NCBI RefSeq assembly: GCF_003933235.1
Contig: NZ_RWJI01000001.1
Coordinates: forward strand, 750,001 to 814,000
DNA: 64,000 nt
Reading direction: 5' to 3'
Origin: Sphingorhabdus wooponensis
GTDB lineage: Bacteria; Pseudomonadota; Alphaproteobacteria; Sphingomonadales; Sphingomonadaceae
The stretch's first letter is position 1. Each line of letters begins with the position of its first letter. Of the stretch, positions 1 through 10,058 are shown one piece after another. Both the position numbers and the translations under genes were made by a program. The notes below the pieces were generated by a model. The model was not told where the DNA came from. It did not search any database and saw only the letters and a list, made by a program, of their open reading frames with translations.

Positions 1-65
1 GCGCTGGCACGGGCGTGGAGGCCCTTTATATTAACGATTGTGACGGTGCGGCTAATCCGTGTCAT
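1..65 (-). CDS. ptsH: HPr phosphocarrier protein, N-terminal part (cut by window edge)
   Basis: Reading the minus strand from the ATG at 65 gives 21 codons that begin MTRISRTVTIVNIKGLHARA. The GLHARAS segment is the HPr active-site signature, whose histidine accepts phosphate from enzyme I. The start overlaps the stop of the EIIA gene by four bases (ATGA), as expected for the next gene of a PTS operon. The rest lies outside the window. HPr would pass phosphate to the neighbouring EIIA and be the substrate of the neighbouring HPr kinase. The identification is firm from motif plus context, although only about a quarter of the protein is visible. Confidence 0.9.
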   Translation of the reverse strand, partial: MTRISRTVTIVNIKGLHARAS

Positions 66-466
66 CGGGAAGCTTCAAGCACTTCAGAAGCGACGCTGAT
101 ATATTTGCGTCCCGCTTCGCGCGCGGCGGCCACTGCCTCTTTTACGTCTAAGTTTTTGCGCGCACTATCCAGACGGATAAGCATGGGCAGATTTACACCT
201 GCGATCACTTCAACACGTCCACTATCCAGCAAGGAAATGGAGAGGTTTGAGGGCGTGCCGCCGAACAGATCAGACAGGATGATGACGCCTTTGCCGGTAT
301 CGACCTTTTTAATCGCAGCCGCAATTTCATTGCGCCGCGCTTCCATATCATCATGCGGGCCGATACATATGGTCGCGACGTCCTTTTGCGGCCCCACAAC
401 ATGTTCAAGCGCGATAAGAAACTCGTTCGCCAGTTTCCCATGGGTGACTAAAATCAAACCGATCAT
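62..466 (-). CDS. PTS EIIA component, mannose/fructose type (EIIA-Man-like)
   Basis: A 134-residue cytosolic protein of the size of a free-standing EIIA-Man domain. It begins MIGLILVTHGKLANEF, and the histidine at position 9 is the family's phosphorylation site. The later segment ILSDLFGGTPSN is the conserved EIIA-Man loop. It overlaps ptsH and rapZ by four bases each (ATGA), so all three are probably translated together. No EIIB, EIIC or EIID permease gene is visible. In alphaproteobacteria such orphan EIIA proteins belong to a regulatory phosphorelay rather than to sugar transport. That regulatory role is inferred from the family and neighbours. Confidence 0.92.
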   Translation of the reverse strand: MIGLILVTHGKLANEFLIALEHVVGPQKDVATICIGPHDDMEARRNEIAAAIKKVDTGKGVIILSDLFGGTPSNLSISLLDSGRVEVIAGVNLPMLIRLDSARKNLDVKEAVAAAREAGRKYISVASEVLEASR

Positions 467-1428
467 GTGATGTTGCTGCCTTGTCGCGACGTTAATCTTT
501 CTGCGCCGTTAGCAGGCTCTTCCAGCGCGTCAATTGGTCTTGATGTTAGATCGCGATGCGCCACCGTTAAAGCAAAGCCATCTTCACGCAACCATTTGCC
601 GAAAGTTTCGGTTACATGCACCGACCGATGCCGCCCCCCCGTACACCCAAAGGCGATATTGATATAAGCCTTCCCCTGCGCGTCATAGAGCGGCAGCAAG
701 AATCCCAGCAGGTCGCGGATTTTCTGTAGGGCTTCATCATATTTCGGATCGGCAGCAACATAATCGGCAACTGCCGAATCCAACCCCGTCATAGGCCGCA
801 AATCGATATCCCAATGTGGATTCCGCAAAAAACGCAAGTCGAACACCAGGTCGGCATTGTGCGGCACGCCGCGCGAAAAACCAAAACTTGAAACCGTTAT
901 ATTGGCGTGTGGAGAGGTATCGCTGCTGAACCGTTCGCGGATGACGACTTGCAAATCATGCGCCGACAGCTTGCTGGTATCAATCACGGCCTCCGCCCAT
1001 TGGCGAAATGGCATCATCATTGACCGGTCCATGGCGATGCCATCCATCGCAGGCCGGTCTTGGGCCATGGGATGACGACGACGTGTTTCCGCGTAGCGAC
1101 GTTCAATCTCGGCGCCCGCGCAATCCAAAAACAGTGTCATTATTTCAAGGTCGGGTTGCGCCTGGAGTTTCCTTATTTGCCGGATCAGCATCTCGGCATC
1201 AAAACCGCGCGTTCTGCTGTCAAAGCCAAGCGCCAACGGAATATTGGGCCCACTTTCACCGCCCGACGCAGGAATTTTAAGTAACTGGCCTGCCAGTTTG
1301 ATCGGAAAATTGTCGACCGTTTCCCAGCCGAGGTCTTCCAGTGTTTTCAGCGCGGTTGTCTTCCCAGCTCCGGACACACCGGTAATCAAGAGGATTTTCT
1401 GGGATTCGGACGCTGAGCTCTGGGTCAC
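463..1428 (-). CDS. rapZ: RNase adapter / nucleotide-binding protein RapZ
   Basis: A 321-residue protein of the RapZ (YvcJ) family. The N-terminus holds a P-loop (GVSGAGKTTALKTLEDLGW, residues about 17-35) followed by VDNFP. The C-terminal half has the family signature around FGCTGGRHRSV near residue 275. In enterobacteria RapZ guides RNase E to the GlmZ small RNA and senses glucosamine-6-phosphate. In alphaproteobacteria the family keeps its place between hprK and the EIIA gene, but its target there is less clear. The gene starts inside the end of hprK (overlap 1425-1428) and ends inside the EIIA start. Family assignment is firm; the exact role here is inference. Confidence 0.95.
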   Translation of the reverse strand: MTQSSASESQKILLITGVSGAGKTTALKTLEDLGWETVDNFPIKLAGQLLKIPASGGESGPNIPLALGFDSRTRGFDAEMLIRQIRKLQAQPDLEIMTLFLDCAGAEIERRYAETRRRHPMAQDRPAMDGIAMDRSMMMPFRQWAEAVIDTSKLSAHDLQVVIRERFSSDTSPHANITVSSFGFSRGVPHNADLVFDLRFLRNPHWDIDLRPMTGLDSAVADYVAADPKYDEALQKIRDLLGFLLPLYDAQGKAYINIAFGCTGGRHRSVHVTETFGKWLREDGFALTVAHRDLTSRPIDALEEPANGAERLTSRQGSNIT

Positions 1429-1898
1429 TTCATTATGCTTTCACTGGACGCGGCGACCAAGTTTGCCACCGGGTGCAACCCAGCGTCAATGACGCACTGG
1501 AGCGCCCATTCGACCTTTAATGCACTGCTTGCCTGGAATGAGTCCAACTTGAACATCGGTACCGAAAAGCCCGCTATGTTTATGCGTTGATGCTCCGGCG
1601 GCATGCGGTCCACGTTCTGAGACAATTGCACTATGAGACGTAGCGGCGCGGAAGAGATGAAGTCAACCTGGCATATCCCGATGCCGCGCACTTCTATTTT
1701 TCCAGCGATATGCTGAACGCAAGACAATAGCGGCAAACCATTGTTGTTTTCAATTCGCAATGCATCATCGCAAATCAGCTTTGCACCGCGGTCAATTAAC
1801 TGTAGCGTCAAGTCTGATTTTCCGCTGCCAGACGGCCCAAGCAAAAGCACCCCGTTCTCGCCAATGGCAACAGCGCTGCCATGTATTATGTTTTCCAT
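1425..1898 (-). CDS. hprK: HPr kinase/phosphorylase, short alphaproteobacterial form
   Basis: This 157-residue protein has the P-loop GPSGSGKSDLTLQLIDRG and a following CDDA segment typical of the HprK catalytic domain. It lacks the N-terminal domain of the roughly 310-residue Firmicutes enzyme, as is usual in alphaproteobacteria. It would phosphorylate a serine of HPr and so tune the phosphorelay. The frame is open further upstream, but the ATG at 1898 is preferred. It overlaps the chvG stop by one base (TAATG) and gives the natural N-terminus [13 protein letters not shown]. It overlaps rapZ by four bases. Confidence 0.93.
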   Translation of the reverse strand: MENIIHGSAVAIGENGVLLLGPSGSGKSDLTLQLIDRGAKLICDDALRIENNNGLPLLSCVQHIAGKIEVRGIGICQVDFISSAPLRLIVQLSQNVDRMPPEHQRINIAGFSVPMFKLDSFQASSALKVEWALQCVIDAGLHPVANLVAASSESIMK

Positions 1899-3478
1899 TA
1901 GCGTGTTGCCGCAGCAGCACAGGGCAGGGCGATTTCGAAGCATGCGCCACCTTTGCCATCGACACGGTCACGCACAACAATGCGCCCATGATGTCCCTCG
2001 ATAATTGTTCGCGCGATGGCGAGCCCGAGGCCGCTATGCTTGCCGAAATTCTCTGTCGCTGGCCGTTCGCTGTGGAAACGACGGAAAATGGCCTCCCGAT
2101 CTTGCGGTGGTACACCTGGACCTTCATCGCTGATCCGTATGATGACGTCCTCGTCGGCTAGTGTTGCGGATATTTCGACAACTGCCCCCGGCGGTGAGAA
2201 GGATACGGCATTATCAATTAAGTTGGTCAACATTCGTTCAAGGCGGACATCTTCCCCCATCACTGTCGCGATTTTTCGGCGGGGCCGCGCAAAGGCAATG
2301 TTAACGTCTTTGTCGCTGCCTCGGTCTTCGCGTGCCTGAAGCAATTGTTCAATCATATCGCCAAGGTCGATAGGTTCAAACTTCGCTTTGGCTAGCTGCG
2401 AATCCACACGGCTCGCATCTGAAATGTCGCTTATCAGGCGATCCATGCGCTGAACGTCGGCTTTTGCGACATCCATCAATTGTTTGCGCAATTTTGGGTC
2501 TTCAATCCGCTCTGCGCCATCAAGTGCCGATCGCAAAGAGGCTAGCGGATTTTTAATTTCATGGGCTACATCGGCGGCAAAGGCTTCGGTCGCGTCAATC
2601 CGTTGGCGCAGCGCAATGCTCATATCGGATAGCGCGCGGGCCAACATACCAATTTCATCGCGGCGCGAGGGCAGGCGCGGAACGGTAACTTCTTGTGCGC
2701 GACCAAGCCGAACTTTCACGGCAGCGCGGGCCAGATGGCGCAGCGGACGCACGATTGTGCGGGCGAGAAATATGGAAAGCAGAACGCCGATGCCAAGCGC
2801 AAAAAGGAAAAACATGCCGACGTTGAAGCGCTCTGCTCGCACGAACAAGCGTATATCGCGTTCGTTTGCGGTGGTCAGCACAGTAAGGCCTTGGTCGCGA
2901 GCCGTTGACGTTGCACTAATAATATGTGTGAGATCCGGTGCAAAGCGAACCATCGAAGCTGCTTTGGAAGGCGTTGCCACCCGAATTTCTGGCCATGCGG
3001 ACGCGACATCTTCTGCAGGTTCAGCAAAGCGTTCCAACTTGGCCGCGCCCACAAGGAAATCAAATAGGACGTCTATCCAGCGTGCGGCAATTTTGGGCCA
3101 AGGTTCGCTTTCGGGGTCGCGAAAAACATAAGTGGGTTCACGGCCTGCAAAGCTATCTAAAATTTTCGCACCATCTTGGTCGTAAACGCGAATTCGCGAC
3201 TGGTTCAATTGGCCGAATTTGGCTATATAATCGTCCCGCTTTTCCGTGGCGATAAGTGGCAGGCTGGACACCAAGAAGCTCGCCTGAACTCGGGCTGCGT
3301 TTTCGCGCTCCGCAATTAACCGGACGCGATAGCTATCGAGGAAGAACAGACCTGCGCCCAGCAGAGCAAGCACGAAGAGGTTCACGGCAAGTATACGGGC
3401 GGTCAGTGATAACCCCCGGCTCCATCCCAGCTGCAGATCAGCGGGTTCAGCTGTCTGCGAAGCGATATCCGGCTCCAT
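1898..3478 (-). CDS. chvG: Sensor histidine kinase ChvG/ExoS
   Basis: A 526-residue membrane sensor kinase. One membrane helix lies at about residues 25-47, then a periplasmic sensing region of about 170 residues, a second helix at 220-239 and a HAMP linker. The dimerisation domain follows with the phospho-accepting histidine near residue 306 ([18 protein letters not shown]). The ATPase domain shows the N box ([13 protein letters not shown]), DEGPGVPP and GLGLAIA. The order and the partner chvI identify the ChvG/ExoS acid- and envelope-stress sensor of alphaproteobacteria. The ATG at 3478 was chosen because the longer frame would be translated from deep inside chvI. The chosen start still overlaps the chvI end by 32 bases. 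Confidence 0.93.
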   Translation of the reverse strand: MEPDIASQTAEPADLQLGWSRGLSLTARILAVNLFVLALLGAGLFFLDSYRVRLIAERENAARVQASFLVSSLPLIATEKRDDYIAKFGQLNQSRIRVYDQDGAKILDSFAGREPTYVFRDPESEPWPKIAARWIDVLFDFLVGAAKLERFAEPAEDVASAWPEIRVATPSKAASMVRFAPDLTHIISATSTARDQGLTVLTTANERDIRLFVRAERFNVGMFFLFALGIGVLLSIFLARTIVRPLRHLARAAVKVRLGRAQEVTVPRLPSRRDEIGMLARALSDMSIALRQRIDATEAFAADVAHEIKNPLASLRSALDGAERIEDPKLRKQLMDVAKADVQRMDRLISDISDASRVDSQLAKAKFEPIDLGDMIEQLLQAREDRGSDKDVNIAFARPRRKIATVMGEDVRLERMLTNLIDNAVSFSPPGAVVEISATLADEDVIIRISDEGPGVPPQDREAIFRRFHSERPATENFGKHSGLGLAIARTIIEGHHGRIVVRDRVDGKGGACFEIALPCAAAATR

Positions 3479-4154
3479 AAAGCGTATCAATAGCGGTGAA
3501 TTCAGGGTCAATTTCACGGAATTTGCGCCGGAGCCTTTTGATATGGCTGTCAATGGTGCGGTCATCCACATACACATCGTCCTGATAAGCCGCGTCCATT
3601 AATTGGTCGCGCGTGCGTACGACGCCCGGTCGATTGGCCAACGCCTCAAGGATCATGAACTCCGTCACCGTAAGCGTAAGCGGCTTGCCATCCCATTTGA
3701 CATGATGCCGTGCCGGATCCATTTCCAGCTTGCCGCGCACCATGGGTTCTGGTTCGGGTTCCGTCTCACCATTGCCCGCGACCTTGTCATAGGTTGCGCG
3801 TCTCAAAATTGCTTTTACGCGCGCAATCAGCAGGCGTTGCGAAAAAGGTTTGGTTATATAGTCATCCGCCCCCATGGCGAGACCAAGAGCCTCGTCCAGT
3901 TCCTCATCTTTGGATGTGAGGAAGATAACAGGCATATCGCTTTTTTCACGCAGCCGCCGCAGCAGCTCCAACCCGTCCATACGCGGCATTTTAATGTCAA
4001 AAATACCGAGGTCTGCGGGATTTTCGAACAATGCCTTTAATGCGGTTTCACCATCCGAATAAATACGGGTCACATATCCTTCCGCCTGCATCGCAATCGA
4101 TACAGAGGTCAGGATGTTCCGGTCGTCATCAACCAAGGCGATATTGGCGCTCAT
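3447..4154 (-). CDS. chvI: Response regulator ChvI (OmpR family)
   Basis: A 235-residue response regulator. The receiver domain begins [20 protein letters not shown], has its phospho-acceptor aspartate at 53 ([11 protein letters not shown]), and keeps the LTSK and KPF segments. The C-terminal winged helix is of the OmpR type ([21 protein letters not shown] followed by [12 protein letters not shown]). It is first in the operon with chvG, hprK, rapZ and the PTS genes, and is divergent from pckA. In rhizobia and Agrobacterium ChvI controls envelope, acid-response and carbon genes. The placement facing pckA suggests that this shared promoter region is one of its targets, which is inference. Confidence 0.95.
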   Translation of the reverse strand: MSANIALVDDDRNILTSVSIAMQAEGYVTRIYSDGETALKALFENPADLGIFDIKMPRMDGLELLRRLREKSDMPVIFLTSKDEELDEALGLAMGADDYITKPFSQRLLIARVKAILRRATYDKVAGNGETEPEPEPMVRGKLEMDPARHHVKWDGKPLTLTVTEFMILEALANRPGVVRTRDQLMDAAYQDDVYVDDRTIDSHIKRLRRKFREIDPEFTAIDTLYGAGYRFADS

Positions 4155-4344
4155 ATACCAACTATAGGGTGGCGATGTCGGGCGTTCAATCTATTGCTCA
4201 CTTTATGCAAAGTCTTTCGTGGATAACCTTTATCCTGTAATTTGATGTTACTCCTATTTGACCTTCTATGATGCATCGTATACCGGCTGCGACATTATTG
4301 TGCATACGTATGCACTAGATTCGCAACTTTTGCCGGAGCATCTA
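4155..4344. promoter_or_regulatory. Divergent control region between chvI and pckA
   Basis: About 190 bases separate the two divergent start codons. Promoters for the chvI-to-ptsH operon on the minus strand and for pckA on the plus strand must lie here. The part just before pckA is AT-rich, and GGAGCA at 4336-4341 serves as the pckA ribosome binding site. I could not pick out an unambiguous -35/-10 pair or operator by eye. Confidence 0.5.
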
Positions 4345-5946
4345 ATGTCAACACCGTTGAATATCTCACTTTCGCAACAAGGTTTTGGCACAGATGCGAC
4401 ATTGTTTTGCAATCTCGGTACAGCGCCATTGGTGGAAGCTGCACTTGCCAATAAAGAAGGCATATTGGCCAAGGATGGCCCGCTTGTTGTCAAAACCGGC
4501 GCGCACACTGGTCGCTCGGCGAAGGATAAGTATATTGTTCGTGATGCCGAAACCGAAAACAGCATTTGGTGGGGAAAGACCAACGTCGCTATGGATCCTG
4601 CGCATTTCGCAGCGCTGAAGGAAGATTTCATTGCGGCGCTTGGTGGGAAAGACAAATTATACGTTGCGGATCTGTTTGGCGGGTCGCAGCCTGAGAATCG
4701 CGTCAATGTGCGCGTCATCAACGAACTTGCGTGGCACAATCTGTTCATTCGTACCTTGCTGGTGCGCCCTTCGCCTAAGGAATTGGCAAGCTTCGTACCC
4801 GAATACACTATCATCGACCTGCCAAGCTTCCGTGCCGACCCCGCACGCCATGGCTGCCGCAGCGAAACGGTAATTGCGGTCAACTTCACCGAAAAATTGA
4901 TCCTCATTGGGGGCACGGCTTATGCGGGCGAAATGAAGAAGTCCGTTTTTGGCATCCTCAATTATCTGCTGCCGGTAAAGGGCGTGATGCCGATGCATTG
5001 CTCCGCCAATATTGGTGTAGATGGTCATACGGCTGTGTTTTTTGGTCTGTCAGGCACGGGTAAAACCACCTTGTCGGCTGACGCTAGCCGCACATTGATT
5101 GGCGATGATGAGCATGGCTGGTCCGACACCGCCGTTTTCAACTTTGAAGGTGGTTGCTACGCCAAGATGATCCGCCTGTCGCCCGAGGCTGAACCTGAAA
5201 TTTTTGCCACCACCAAGCGTTTCGGTACAGTGCTCGAAAATGTTGTCATTGACCCAGAAACCAGGGAGTTGGATTTCGACGACAATAGCCTCGCCGAAAA
5301 CAGCCGCGGTTCGTACCCCATCGAATTTATACCGAACACGTCAGAAAAAAATATGGGTCCCGTGCCCAAGACTATTATCTTCCTAACCGCTGATGCCTAT
5401 GGCGTACTGCCTCCCATTGCGCGGTTGACGCCTGATCAGGCGATGTATCACTTCCTTTCGGGCTATACCGCACGTGTTGCCGGGACTGAAATTGGCGTGA
5501 CCGAACCGGAGGCGACATTCTCCACCTGCTTTGGCGCGCCCTTCATGCCGCGTCACCCAAGCGTATATGGCAATTTGCTTAAAGAACGTATTGCCAAGGG
5601 CAATGTCCAATGCTGGTTGGTCAACACGGGCTGGACCGGTGGCAAGGCAACTATGCCGGGTATCAGCCGCATGCCGATTAAGGCTACACGCGCGCTATTG
5701 AACGCGGCGCTAGATGGCAGCTTGAACAATGCCGAATTCCGCAACGACCCGAACTTCGGCTTTGAATTTCCGGTTGCAGTGCCAGGCGTTGACAGCGGTA
5801 TCCTGGACCCACGTGCGGCATGGGCCGACAGTGCGGAATATGATGTGACCGCACAAAAACTGGCACAACAATTCATTGATAATTTCGCGCAATTTGCCGA
5901 TCATGTTGATGAAGGTGTAAGGCAGTCGGCACCTAAAGTTCCTTAA
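4345..5946 (+). CDS. pckA: Phosphoenolpyruvate carboxykinase (ATP)
   Basis: A 533-residue enzyme that converts oxaloacetate and ATP to phosphoenolpyruvate, the first step of gluconeogenesis. Recognisable parts are the substrate-site motif [10 protein letters not shown] near residue 50, the kinase-1a P-loop [13 protein letters not shown], the metal-binding loop around [10 protein letters not shown], and the C-terminal [10 protein letters not shown]. The length is normal for the ATP-dependent family. The frame is open to 4258, but the ATG at 4345 has a ribosome binding site and gives the expected N-terminus [11 protein letters not shown]. It is divergent from chvI, the usual arrangement in alphaproteobacteria. 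Confidence 0.97.
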   Translation: MSTPLNISLSQQGFGTDATLFCNLGTAPLVEAALANKEGILAKDGPLVVKTGAHTGRSAKDKYIVRDAETENSIWWGKTNVAMDPAHFAALKEDFIAALGGKDKLYVADLFGGSQPENRVNVRVINELAWHNLFIRTLLVRPSPKELASFVPEYTIIDLPSFRADPARHGCRSETVIAVNFTEKLILIGGTAYAGEMKKSVFGILNYLLPVKGVMPMHCSANIGVDGHTAVFFGLSGTGKTTLSADASRTLIGDDEHGWSDTAVFNFEGGCYAKMIRLSPEAEPEIFATTKRFGTVLENVVIDPETRELDFDDNSLAENSRGSYPIEFIPNTSEKNMGPVPKTIIFLTADAYGVLPPIARLTPDQAMYHFLSGYTARVAGTEIGVTEPEATFSTCFGAPFMPRHPSVYGNLLKERIAKGNVQCWLVNTGWTGGKATMPGISRMPIKATRALLNAALDGSLNNAEFRNDPNFGFEFPVAVPGVDSGILDPRAAWADSAEYDVTAQKLAQQFIDNFAQFADHVDEGVRQSAPKVP

Positions 5947-5981
5947 TTTGTCCGGATCAGCCGGACCAGTTGGAAGTCCGG

Positions 5982-6437
5982 ATGATGTCCCATTATGAAG
6001 TGCGCTTATTTTACGATGATGCGTCGATAGTCGCCATTGGCGAGGGGCTACTGGCCGCCACTCTTCCGCGTAATGCATGGACGCATGAGGCGCATTTGGC
6101 GGCGTGCTGCTGGCTACTGCGTGATCGGCCGGACGTTGCTATCGAACGCGAACTGCCGGCGATTATTTCGGCGTACAACATTGCGAGCGGCGGTGTGAAT
6201 GATGATAGCCAAGGTTATCACGAGACGATTACGCAGGTTTATATTGCGGGAGTGAAGGCGCATCTTCGCGAGGAGAGGGGCGATATGCCGCTCTATGCAG
6301 TGGTGAATAGATTGTTGCTGTCAAATCGGGGAAGCCGGGACTTGCCGCTTCGTTTTTATTCAAAAGAGCAGTTATTTTCGGTGGCAGCTCGGCGGACCTT
6401 TGTTGCCCCCGACCGAGCTGGCCTCAATGAAATTTAG
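5982..6437 (+). CDS. Conserved hypothetical protein with a WTHEAHL motif
   Basis: A soluble-looking protein of about 151 residues that I do not recognise by function. It has no signal peptide and no membrane segment. A WTHEAHL segment sits about 38 residues from the start, and a YHET segment about 40 residues later; together they offer two histidines and two glutamates that could bind a metal. The start is uncertain: the frame opens with TTG at 5970, but the ATG at 5982 lies five bases after GGAAG. It follows pckA by 35 bases on the same strand, so it may share its transcript. Confidence 0.6.
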   Translation: MMSHYEVRLFYDDASIVAIGEGLLAATLPRNAWTHEAHLAACCWLLRDRPDVAIERELPAIISAYNIASGGVNDDSQGYHETITQVYIAGVKAHLREERGDMPLYAVVNRLLLSNRGSRDLPLRFYSKEQLFSVAARRTFVAPDRAGLNEI

Positions 6438-6541
6438 ACTTCAGGTCTGTTGCGAAAAGAAGCGTACCAGAACACTTGACGGCCATTTTTCACATGACTG
6501 GCCTCACCCAAAACCTCAGAAACGCTGAGTTTGGTTGGCCG

Positions 6542-6775
6542 TTACCCCTGCAATTTTTTGCCCGTAAAGACCGTGAGGACGGACAAAATAACGAACATTG
6601 CGACTTGATAGGCAAGGGTGATGGGCAGGAAATAATCCGCTACGCCAATAATCAATGCGGCAAAGCCAACCCACAATAAGTAGCGACCCCGCGCAACCAG
6701 TTCTGCCAATATTAGAAAAAGCCCAAGCGAAAGCCAGAACCAATGCGTTGATATTGTGTCGAGCCATTCTGCCAT
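6542..6775 (-). CDS. Short NfeD-like membrane protein
   Basis: A 77-residue protein with three hydrophobic segments: FWLSLGLFLILAELVA, LLWVGFAALIIGVADYF and QVAMFVILSVLTVFTG. This is the layout of the membrane half of NfeD proteins, which normally run to about 145 residues and end in a soluble OB-fold. Here the frame stops right after GKKLQG, where the OB-fold should begin. The usual partner, a stomatin/SPFH protein, is not adjacent. It may be a natural short form or a truncated remnant. Downstream (6440-6541) I find no continuation of the domain in another frame. Confidence 0.65.
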   Translation of the reverse strand: MAEWLDTISTHWFWLSLGLFLILAELVARGRYLLWVGFAALIIGVADYFLPITLAYQVAMFVILSVLTVFTGKKLQG

Positions 6776-7055
6776 TTTTTCACCCTATAGTGTTACGTTC
6801 GGGACCGCAAATAATACCGAAGGCTTAAGGTGCTTCACTTGAACCCATCCCAATGTGACTATGATCCTAACATAGCCCCTGATCGAGATCTGCGACGTTG
6901 CCAAAACGGAAGATTTACCTGCGGCGAACTAAGGCGATACGTCGCGATTTAAGTGTCGCATGAATGCAATGATGGATGTAGAGAGCAAGGCACACGACAG
7001 AGCGTTCCCGACATACGATGGGTGACGCCGAGTCTTAAGTCTGGAGCGATCCCTC

Positions 7056-8540
7056 ATGCGTCTTGTCCATTCGCCAATTTTCTTCGCTTTGGTTGCCTTG
7101 GCGGCCACCCCGTCTTTTTCAAAAGCGGTGACAGAAGCGGATTTGCGTAGCCATGTCGAGATATTGGCTAGCGATGCATTTGAAGGCCGCAAGCCTGGCA
7201 CTGAGGGCGAAGCAAAGACGGTAAAATATATTGCCGAAGCATGGGCCAAGGCGGGGTTGAAGCCTGCGGCGGCCGACGGGGGCTGGTTTGACCCGGTGCC
7301 CCTTATTCAACGCGGGCAGGGCAGTGCGACTTATGCTTTCACGGCAAAGGGCCGCACCTTACAGATCGTGTCGGATGACATTGTGCTGATCGGTCAGAAG
7401 GCGGCTTATGCGCGCAGCAATCTGCCATTGATATTCACAGGCGCAGGCGTGACCACAAAGGGGCAGGTGGCTGCGGACGTCAAGGGTAAGGCGGCTGTCG
7501 TGCTATTTGGTGCAGACAATGTGCCCGACAATATGAAATCACCCCGCGCGCGTCGCGAAGCCTTGATTGCGGCGGGTGCAGAAGCGGTCATTTTCGTGGG
7601 GGATTGCCAGGGCAATTGGCCAACATTGCGCCGTCAGCTTTTATCGCGCCCAATCATGCTTGAGACCCGAGAAAAACGCGCGCCATTGGAAGGCGCGATC
7701 AGCACCGAATTCATGGTCGGTTTGGTTACAGCGGCCGGGCAGGATTGGGATAAGTTACGCGCGAACGCCAAGCAGGCGGATTATGCAGGCGAAGCACTTG
7801 GCATTGATGCAGATTTTGACGTCAAAACCGACCTGTATCGTTTCAACAGCTCAAACGTCATCGGTAAGATTGCTGGGCGTAAAAAGAACAGCGGCGCTAT
7901 ATTGTTCATGGGGCATTGGGACCATTTGGGCATCTGTGCGCCTGAAAGTGCGCCGGACCGTATCTGCAATGGCGCCGTCGATAACGCCAGCGGCATTGCG
8001 GTGATGAATGAAGTTGCGGAAGCCTTGGCGAAGAAAAAGCATGACCGCGATATTTATTTTCTGGCGACGACAGCAGAGGAAAGCGGTCTTTTGGGGGCCT
8101 ACGCCTTTGCCGATAAACCTGTGCTACCGTTGGACCAGATCATTATTTCGTTAAATATCGACACCATTGCGATTGCGCCACGCGGGTCGAAGGTTGCGAT
8201 TATTGGGCGGGGCACAACGCCGTTGGATGCCGTGGTGGAAACCGTTGCAAAGAAGATGGGCCGTGCAATTGAAAGCTCAACCGACGCAAATGCTTTCCTT
8301 CAACGGCAGGACGGCTGGGCATTGGCGCAAAAAGGTGTCCCTGCGTTGATGGTGGGCGGTTCATTTGCCGATCTAAACCTAATGCAGAAATTTTTGGGTA
8401 GCGATTATCATGGGCCCAATGATGAGTTGACCGACAGCACGGAATTGGGCGGCGCGGCCGAAGATGCCGACCTGCACATCGCGCTTGGGCGCTACTTTGC
8501 CGACGCGCGAAAATATAAATCGAAGAAGGCTGGCGAATAA
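7056..8540 (+). CDS. M28 family zinc aminopeptidase, exported
   Basis: A 494-residue protein with an N-terminal signal peptide (MRLVHSPIFFALVALAATPS, cleavage near SKA). The M28 catalytic core supplies the zinc ligands in order: a histidine in MGHWDHLG, the aspartate of NGAVDNASGIA, and the paired glutamates of TAEESGLLGAYAF. A protease-associated insert sits between residues about 110 and 200. It probably removes N-terminal amino acids from peptides in the periplasm. It stands alone after a 280-base gap (6776-7055) in which I see no gene. Substrate preference cannot be read from sequence. Confidence 0.9.
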   Translation: MRLVHSPIFFALVALAATPSFSKAVTEADLRSHVEILASDAFEGRKPGTEGEAKTVKYIAEAWAKAGLKPAAADGGWFDPVPLIQRGQGSATYAFTAKGRTLQIVSDDIVLIGQKAAYARSNLPLIFTGAGVTTKGQVAADVKGKAAVVLFGADNVPDNMKSPRARREALIAAGAEAVIFVGDCQGNWPTLRRQLLSRPIMLETREKRAPLEGAISTEFMVGLVTAAGQDWDKLRANAKQADYAGEALGIDADFDVKTDLYRFNSSNVIGKIAGRKKNSGAILFMGHWDHLGICAPESAPDRICNGAVDNASGIAVMNEVAEALAKKKHDRDIYFLATTAEESGLLGAYAFADKPVLPLDQIIISLNIDTIAIAPRGSKVAIIGRGTTPLDAVVETVAKKMGRAIESSTDANAFLQRQDGWALAQKGVPALMVGGSFADLNLMQKFLGSDYHGPNDELTDSTELGGAAEDADLHIALGRYFADARKYKSKKAGE

Positions 8541-8582
8541 AAGGGTTACTGTTTACATGGGCCGCCACGAATCAAAGCTTAA

Positions 8583-10055
<1,473 letters not shown>

Positions 10056-10058
10056 GAT

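Noticed and set aside
5951-5981. Overlapping inverted repeats TCCGG/CCGGA just after pckA as a terminator
   Set aside because: Stems are only five or six pairs, they exclude each other, and no T run follows. The second one overlaps the ribosome binding site of the next gene.
6508-6535. Hairpin CTCAG/CTGAG after the NfeD-like gene as a terminator
   Set aside because: The stem is short and interrupted and there is no T run on either strand.
6960-7025. Tiny frame of 21 codons before the M28 peptidase
   Set aside because: No ribosome binding site, no conservation signal visible and no overlap with a neighbour.
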